This document shows, one piece after another, positions 62,001-64,000 of a stretch of DNA of 64,000 bases (positions are counted from its first letter, which is position 1; each line of letters opens with the position of its first letter). Source of the DNA: Lamellibrachia satsuma. Taxonomy: Eukaryota; Annelida; Polychaeta; Sabellida; Siboglinidae. The translations under genes and the position numbers were made by a program. Below the pieces are notes generated by a model. The model did no database searches, was not told the origin of the DNA, and worked only from the letters and a program-made list of their open reading frames with translations. The DNA lies in assembly GCA_033239005.1 (NCBI GenBank), contig BSQZ01000001.1, forward strand, positions 6,670,001 through 6,734,000, read 5' to 3'.

Positions 62001-64000
62001 TGTGATTACCACTGACCAGCCAGCTATATGTGTATACTGATGATCACTGACCAGCCAGCTATGTGTGTATTCTGATGACCACTGTCCAGCCAGCTATGTG
62101 TGTATACTGATGATCACTGACCAGCCAGCTATGTGTGTATTCTGATCACCACTGACCAGCCAGCTATGTGTGTATTCTGATCACCACTGACCAGCCAGCT
62201 ATGTGTGTATTCTGATCACCACTGGCCAGATAGCTATGTATGTATCTGATGATCACTGACCACCAACTATGTGTGATGTGTTCTAGCCTGATGTTCTGGT
62301 CAGACTGGGGTCATCATCCATTCATCCAGAGGTCATGGATGGACGGCACACATGGACTAACCATTGTCCGACACAACCTCGCTTGGCCAAATGGACTGAC
62401 CATTGACTATGTGCTGGACCAACTGTATTGGGTTGATGCGAGGATGGACATGATTCAGTCGGCCGACTTCAGTGGAAGCAAACGGTCAGTGCACACTTCT
62501 ATGGTCATGTGTCATCAATGTTTGTAGGTCGCATTCTCAGGTGTACACCTCCACAACATTGGTGACAACAGAATGAAGACAAGTGTATAACAAAGATGTA
62601 CACCTCCACAACATTGGTGACAACAGAATGAAGACAAGTGTATAACAAAGATGTACACCTCCACAACATTGGTGACAACAGAATGAAGACAAGTGTATAA
62701 CAAAGATGTCCCACTAACTAGCATTTGAAAATAAGAATAACAAAATTTCTATCAATAGGAAATGTTTTTGTCATGTGAAAGAGTTTGTGGACGCCATGTA
62801 ACTTAACACAAATCAGCAATTTGTTGTGCACTCGACATCACATTATGCAAGACATAGTGAAAAAGTTATTTTCCCAAATTCATAATTGGTTGTTAAGATC
62901 AAGTCATCGTTTTGCTAAAAAAAAAACGGTTTGTAGTCATTTTTTGTGCAATATTTGGCTTTGCAACAATGCCTTATTTCTTTACAATTGGACCAGTTTT
63001 TGTTTCAGCAAATGAAACCACAATCCCAGTGTCCGATGTAGCCTATTTTAATACTGTCCCACATGAATATAATTATTTAGCATTTACTGTTTTAATAACA
63101 TTTAAATACATTTTAATGTCATAGACTTTCTTCCTTTATAGCATTGTGTTCCTTGGTACAATAACAATTTATGACTTGTGATAAAATTCCATGATATGTC
63201 TAATTTATTGATTCCAATGTTTGTTTTCTTTCTGCAGGCGGACGGTGGCATCCAATCTCTATCACCCGTTCAGTATGGTCGTGTTTGAAAACTATGTCTT
63301 CTGGAGCGATTGGGCTCACCGTTCAGTGATGCGTGCCAACAAATTCACGGGGTTGAACCAGACAGTGATTCAAGGCAATCTTCACAAGCCGATGGATGTC
63401 AAGATTAAACACCCTGTGAGACAGCCAGCTGGTTAGTCACATGACCAGATCACTTAAGGTGTTGTCCGTATTGTAATATTTTGCCATGGAAAAAAATTTT
63501 CAATCAATTATTTTACTCCGTAAGACCCCCCCACACTACAGTTTGAACAGAACACATGCACTAGGTATGCAAATTAAAAAACCTATCTAGGTGGAGTGTC
63601 TGATAGAAATAAACAAACTCTACAAATTGATTTAGACAAATCAGTCTGAAAAATGGTAAATACTTGCAATACAGTATTGCATTTTGGGAAATATCAGTTG
63701 ATTGAATAAATGATTTACTGATTATATAAGTGCTAGCAATGGGAATGTTTAAATAAAATTGACACATCTGATAGGGGCGCGTTGACATATATGAATAACC
63801 GTTGGACTTAAGATAAGCCAATGGCTTACTTGTCCACTTACTGTCTGGAGTTTGTTGCTTCAGGTGGCAATCTTGTTAAAATTTGCTACATGGCAATTTC
63901 CCTTGCAGGTGTCAATCACTGCGATGTGAAGAAAATCACCTGCAGTCACTTGTGCCTGCTGACACCAGGGGGGGCTACCTGTGCTTGCCCGATTGGCATG
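36114..64000 (+). CDS. large LDLR-family endocytic receptor (LRP1/LRP2/vitellogenin-receptor class), 5' third
   Basis: Twenty-nine exons join in one frame (about 1533 residues, running off the window). Order: LDLR-A x3, EGF, EGF-CA, six-bladed YWTD propeller, EGF, propeller 2, EGF, LDLR-A x8, EGF, EGF-CA, propeller 3, EGF. LDLR-A modules bind basic ligand patches through calcium-held acidic loops (DxSDE, seen in most modules). Propeller/EGF blocks release ligand at endosomal pH. A second cluster of eight LDLR-A modules occurs in LRP1, LRP2 and insect vitellogenin receptors. The DIDEC EGF-CA modules and the short first cluster (3 seen) leave these open. The signal-peptide exon was not found. 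The membrane segment, NPxY tail and any further clusters, which would decide the type, are outside. The 5' 12 exons are duplicated upstream at 17453-27807. Confidence 0.85.
36553..36785. other. copy B-specific intron block 1
   Basis: About 230 bp here replace an unrelated stretch of about 45 bp in copy A (17890-17935). The flanks match on both sides. I found no inverted ends. This is a real structural difference between the two copies. Confidence 0.65.
37265..37490. other. copy B-specific block and (TA)n run
   Basis: About 145 bp followed by a long TA run, where copy A goes straight into a short TA/CATA run (18413-18475). Confidence 0.7.
37905..38300 (-). other. 131-codon open frame in a receptor intron (copy B)
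   Basis: Twin of 18884-19279 with a few replacements and silent changes and no stop. Product unrecognised. Confidence 0.25.
38665..38784 (+). CDS. LDLR-A module 2 exon
   Basis: 120 nt, phase 1-1. [20 protein letters not shown] with [11 protein letters not shown]. Confidence 0.85.
38880..39118 (-). mobile_element. LINE C-terminal fragment abutting an exon
   Basis: The open minus frame gives [20 protein letters not shown] and [18 protein letters not shown], the standard C-terminal signature of RTE/Jockey-type LINE proteins. It ends 10 bp before the exon at 39129, so the branch point and pyrimidine tract of that exon lie in or beside transposon DNA. Confidence 0.7.
39129..39374 (+). CDS. LDLR-A module 3 plus EGF exon
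   Basis: 246 nt, phase 1-1. LDLR-A ([17 protein letters not shown]) fused in one exon to an EGF module ([20 protein letters not shown]). Confidence 0.85.
39732..39974 (+). CDS. EGF-CA and propeller 1 blade 1 exon
   Basis: 243 nt, phase 1-1. [16 protein letters not shown] is a calcium-binding EGF start. The exon continues into the propeller with [15 protein letters not shown]. Confidence 0.85.
40306..40410 (+). CDS. propeller 1 exon, blade 2
   Basis: 105 nt, phase 1-1, [11 protein letters not shown]. Confidence 0.8.
40817..40935. repeat. 23-bp tandem repeat (copy B)
   Basis: Twin of 21788-21905. Confidence 0.8.
41163..41342 (+). mobile_element. SINE body, headless (copy B)
   Basis: Twin of 22133-22312. 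It ends about 60 bp before the next exon. Confidence 0.6.
41401..41572 (+). CDS. propeller 1 exon, blade 3
   Basis: 172 nt, phase 1-2. [19 protein letters not shown] ends with [13 protein letters not shown], the usual blade spacing. Confidence 0.8.
42085..42560. repeat. about 44-bp tandem repeat (copy B)
   Basis: Twin of 23045-23530. Confidence 0.85.
42805..43037. repeat. 20-bp minisatellite, about 12 copies (copy B)
   Basis: Twin of 23763-23995 with the same unit order. Confidence 0.9.
43133..43334 (+). CDS. propeller 1 exon, blades 4-5
   Basis: 202 nt, phase 2-0. [18 protein letters not shown], then [20 protein letters not shown]. The donor GTACGT is intact. Confidence 0.85.
43690..43882 (+). 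CDS. propeller 1 exon, blade 6
   Basis: 193 nt, phase 0-1. [19 protein letters not shown] closes the propeller. The acceptor is AAG-type (TTTCAAG). Confidence 0.8.
44055..44330 (-). mobile_element. LINE C-terminal fragment (copy B)
   Basis: Twin of 24990-25275 with the RGRP signature. Confidence 0.6.
44517..44636 (+). CDS. EGF exon after propeller 1
   Basis: 120 nt, phase 1-1. Six cysteines in EGF spacing ([10 protein letters not shown]...CLC...C). Confidence 0.85.
45017..45233 (+). CDS. propeller 2 first exon
   Basis: 217 nt, phase 1-2. [15 protein letters not shown] begins the propeller, then [15 protein letters not shown]. Confidence 0.85.
45309..45825. repeat. 75-bp tandem repeat, 7 copies (copy B)
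   Basis: Twin of 26255-26838 with one unit fewer. Confidence 0.9.
46184..46274 (+). CDS. propeller 2 exon with YWTD
   Basis: 91 nt, phase 2-0. [19 protein letters not shown]. Confidence 0.85.
46390..46532. mobile_element. foldback element (copy B)
   Basis: Twin of 27402-27542. Arms of about 50 bp. Confidence 0.7.
46693..46793 (+). CDS. propeller 2 exon, blade 3 to 4 border
   Basis: 101 nt, phase 0-2. [19 protein letters not shown] then [12 protein letters not shown]. Its GG end joins the T of the exon at 47784. Confidence 0.85.
46808..47137 (+). mobile_element. CR1-like LINE 3' fragment (copy B)
   Basis: Twin of 27822-28150. Confidence 0.75.
47318..47745 (+). mobile_element. TTAAAGG-family MITE spanning the duplication end
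   Basis: Left end GTTAAAGATCCTTCCTTAATT, right end TTAATTGAGGAAGTTTTAA. The duplicated unit ends inside it at 47685; the last 60 bp are single-copy. Confidence 0.65.
47784..47993 (+). CDS. propeller 2 exon, blades 4-5
   Basis: 210 nt, phase 2-2. [20 protein letters not shown], then [20 protein letters not shown]. First receptor exon outside the duplication. Confidence 0.85.
48390..48568 (+). CDS. propeller 2 last exon
   Basis: 179 nt, phase 2-1. [19 protein letters not shown] closes propeller 2. Confidence 0.85.
48871..48999 (+). CDS. EGF exon after propeller 2
   Basis: 129 nt, phase 1-1. [19 protein letters not shown] then [16 protein letters not shown]. The acceptor is TTTGAG. Confidence 0.85.
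49330..49530 (-). mobile_element. partial TTAAAGG-family MITE
   Basis: The minus strand carries the family interior (AGCTAGCATGTCATAGTGGA on plus). The ends are not clear. Confidence 0.45.
49787..49909 (+). CDS. LDLR-A module 4 exon (cluster II, 1 of 8)
   Basis: 123 nt, phase 1-1. [19 protein letters not shown] then [13 protein letters not shown]. Confidence 0.85.
49927..51988. repeat. 24-bp minisatellite, about 86 copies
   Basis: About 2.06 kb of 24-bp units with core CCCTAAACCCTGTGCACACC (variants CCCTTAACCCAATGCACACC and others). Unit types are in blocks: GTGCACACCTCCA outer, AATGCACACCTCTG inner, TGTGTGCACCTCC at the end. A block around GCCCTCTAAACCCAATG recurs at about 50346 and 50712, a 366-bp higher-order copy. 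It fills most of an intron just 17 bp past the exon donor. All the long open frames here, on both strands, are by-products of the multiple-of-3 period. Confidence 0.95.
51989..52795. other. intron remainder
   Basis: AT-rich sequence between the minisatellite and the next exon. I see nothing in it. Confidence 0.5.
52796..52906 (+). CDS. LDLR-A module 5 exon
   Basis: 111 nt, phase 1-1. [20 protein letters not shown] then [11 protein letters not shown]. Confidence 0.85.
53055..53152. repeat. TA and CA/TG microsatellites
   Basis: A (TA)n run, then GTATGTATGTGTGCACGCAC and a (CA)n run, in the intron before 53270. Confidence 0.9.
53270..53515 (+). CDS. LDLR-A modules 6 and 7 exon
   Basis: 246 nt, phase 1-1. 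Two modules in one exon: [16 protein letters not shown] and [17 protein letters not shown]. Both have replaced the usual Ser of SDE (ADE, EDE). Confidence 0.85.
53580..53815 (+). mobile_element. tRNA-derived SINE copy
   Basis: Head GTGGCTCTGTGGTTAAAGCG with a damaged B-box. Body GTTCAAAGCTTTTGTGCACT ... GGGACACTAAAAGCCATTGG ... GGGGAAGTGAAAGATC. A short inverted repeat (GTAGTTAGTAGTCTACTAAC) interrupts the head. Confidence 0.65.
53989..54102 (+). CDS. LDLR-A module 8 exon
   Basis: 114 nt, phase 1-1. [20 protein letters not shown] then [11 protein letters not shown]. Confidence 0.85.
54285..54425 (+). repeat. dispersed repeat, partner of 3780-3925
   Basis: Starts TACCGTATTTGACCTATTAA and contains CCCTAATTAGCATACACTCC and ATTTGACTAGTGTGGAACAA, in opposite orientation to 3780-3925. 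Confidence 0.6.
54534..54659 (+). CDS. LDLR-A module 9 exon
   Basis: 126 nt, phase 1-1. [21 protein letters not shown] then [11 protein letters not shown]. Confidence 0.85.
54660..55594. other. intron, no feature seen
   Basis: AT-rich. Apart from a short direct repeat (CATGACTGTCACG at about 55452 and CATGATTGTCACG at about 55470), I see nothing in it. Confidence 0.4.
55595..55845. repeat. 30-bp minisatellite, about 8 copies
   Basis: Units with GTGTAATTGTTGTCAGTGAC followed by ATGTCAACTG. It lies about 80 bp before the exon at 55925. Confidence 0.9.
55925..56107 (+). CDS. LDLR-A module 10 exon with Ser/Thr linker
   Basis: 183 nt, phase 1-1. [19 protein letters not shown] then [13 protein letters not shown], followed by a Ser/Thr/Gln-rich linker of about 20 residues that may be O-glycosylated. 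Confidence 0.85.
56175..56470 (-). mobile_element. RTE-like LINE C-terminal fragment
   Basis: Minus-strand translation, with frame breaks, gives [28 protein letters not shown] and RGKRKR, the usual ...RRRWxWIGHTLRKP...GKRKRG end of RTE-type proteins. Confidence 0.65.
56475..56640 (+). mobile_element. tRNA-derived SINE copy, best preserved head
   Basis: GTGGTCTAATGGTTAGAGCA (A-box) and GGTTCGACTCC (B-box), then TTTCAAAGCTTGGGCAATTT, GTTCACCCCACTTTGCC and GAGACACTAAAAGCCATTGG. It sits directly next to the LINE fragment. Confidence 0.75.
57460..57588 (+). CDS. LDLR-A module 11 exon with GC donor
   Basis: 129 nt, phase 1-1. [20 protein letters not shown] then [12 protein letters not shown]. The phase-1 end that joins to 58342 falls at TGTG/GCGAGT, a GC-AG intron. 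The only nearby GT (GA/GTATTG) would be out of phase. Confidence 0.8.
57817..58097 (-). mobile_element. full-length TTAAAGG-family MITE, reversed
   Basis: The plus strand starts TTAAAACTGCATACACAATT and ends AATTGAGGCACCTTTAA. The interior matches 4371-4646 in reverse (TAGCCTATCGCAAATCC, CTAGCATGTCGTAGTGGATA). Confidence 0.65.
58342..58461 (+). CDS. EGF exon after cluster II
   Basis: 120 nt, phase 1-1. [19 protein letters not shown] then [16 protein letters not shown]. Confidence 0.85.
58542..58652. repeat. 13-bp minisatellite, about 8 copies
   Basis: Units AGCGGCTGTGTGT and AGCGGCTGCGTGT. Confidence 0.9.
59104..59226 (+). CDS. EGF-CA exon before propeller 3
   Basis: 123 nt, phase 1-1. [20 protein letters not shown] has the calcium-binding and hydroxylation-type EGF pattern. 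Confidence 0.85.
59500..59660 (+). CDS. propeller 3 first exon
   Basis: 161 nt, phase 1-0. [18 protein letters not shown], then [17 protein letters not shown]. The donor GTAGGT is also the first unit of the adjoining minisatellite. Confidence 0.85.
59661..59842. repeat. 11-bp minisatellite starting at an exon donor
   Basis: Units of the type GCGGCGCGGTT. It is GTAGTTGTGG-rich near the donor and GC-rich inside, and begins at the splice donor itself. Confidence 0.85.
60008..60231 (+). CDS. propeller 3 exon, blade 3
   Basis: 224 nt, phase 0-2. [20 protein letters not shown], then [13 protein letters not shown]. Confidence 0.85.
60470..60575 (+). mobile_element. right end of a TTAAAGG-family MITE
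   Basis: CTTAAACTATTCACACACTA, GACATCACTGAACCAG and CAGTTGAGGATGGAGTATT match the 3' part of the family. Confidence 0.5.
60576..61789. other. intron, no clear feature
   Basis: The open frame at 61253-61489 has loose internal repetition (GTAGTAGATGGCAAA and GTAGATAGTGAAGATGGCAA) and no recognisable domain. I do not call a gene. Confidence 0.4.
61790..62280. repeat. 35-bp minisatellite, about 12 copies, reaching a splice acceptor
   Basis: Units with GACCAGCCAGCTATGTGTGT and ATTCTGATCACCACT. The last degenerate unit runs into the TGTTCTAG acceptor at 62286. Single outlying units occur near 60710-60760. Confidence 0.9.
62287..62484 (+). CDS. propeller 3 exon, blades 4-5
   Basis: 198 nt, phase 2-2. 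[20 protein letters not shown], then [20 protein letters not shown]. Confidence 0.85.
62543..62707. repeat. 55-bp tandem repeat, exactly 3 copies
   Basis: Three identical-looking units starting GTACACCTCCACAACATTGG at 62543, 62598 and 62653. A recent amplification. Confidence 0.95.
63238..63431 (+). CDS. propeller 3 last exon
   Basis: 194 nt, phase 2-1. [18 protein letters not shown], then [16 protein letters not shown]. Confidence 0.85.
63550..63890 (+). mobile_element. internally deleted CR1-like LINE fragment
   Basis: Matches the LINE after its FADD motif (TTTAGACAAATCAGTCTGAA ... CATTTTGGGAAAT), then jumps to the 3' end (AATGTTTAAATAAAATTGAC ... AGATAAGCCAATGGCTTAC ... GGTGGCAATCTTGTTAAAAT). 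It ends about 17 bp before the next exon. Confidence 0.7.
63908..64000 (+). CDS. EGF exon after propeller 3, cut by the window
   Basis: Starts in phase 1: [20 protein letters not shown] then ATCACPIGM. Open to the window end. Confidence 0.85.

Overview
The window is invertebrate animal genomic DNA. It is AT-rich, with short phase-matched exons in long introns, an LDL-receptor-family gene with one exon per module, CR1/Jockey-like LINE remains, tRNA-headed SINEs, foldback MITEs and many minisatellites. A mollusc or other lophotrochozoan fits, but nothing seen fixes the phylum.

Layout. (1) 1-5857, plus strand: the last six exons of a protein gene I do not recognise. (2) 8215-6427, minus strand: a two-exon gene for a probable 295-residue type II membrane protein, convergent with gene 1. 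(3) 8225-10011: intergenic DNA with MITEs. (4) 10012-28695 and 28697-47685: two tandem copies of one unit of about 18.7-19 kb. Each carries MITEs, a 5'-truncated CR1-like LINE, an inverted second LINE fragment, and the 5' part of an endocytic receptor gene. (5) 47686-64000: single-copy continuation of that receptor gene, which runs off the window.

The receptor exons of copy B (from 36114) and the unique part (47784-64000) splice in frame without a break over 29 exons, about 4.6 kb of coding sequence or 1533 residues. They encode 3 LDLR-A modules, EGF, EGF-CA, a six-bladed YWTD propeller, EGF, a second propeller, EGF, 8 LDLR-A modules, EGF, EGF-CA, a third propeller and a partial EGF. This is the layout of the large endocytic receptors LRP1, LRP2 (megalin) and invertebrate vitellogenin receptors. 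In these, LDLR-A clusters bind ligand and propeller/EGF blocks drive acid-dependent release. The 5' signal-peptide exon was not found, and the membrane anchor and tail lie outside.

Copy A carries the same first 12 receptor exons, but 6 are frame-broken by small indels or an in-frame stop and one has lost its GT donor. The differences are mostly 1-2 base indels, some clustered. Copy A is therefore either a decaying duplicate or an unpolished alternative haplotype left in tandem by the assembler; the sequence alone cannot decide. I saw no CRISPR, operon or other bacterial-type system, and no convincing undescribed multi-gene system. The most notable items are the intragenic duplication, a MITE family cut by its breakpoint, a GC-AG intron, a 2-kb minisatellite and repeats that abut splice sites.
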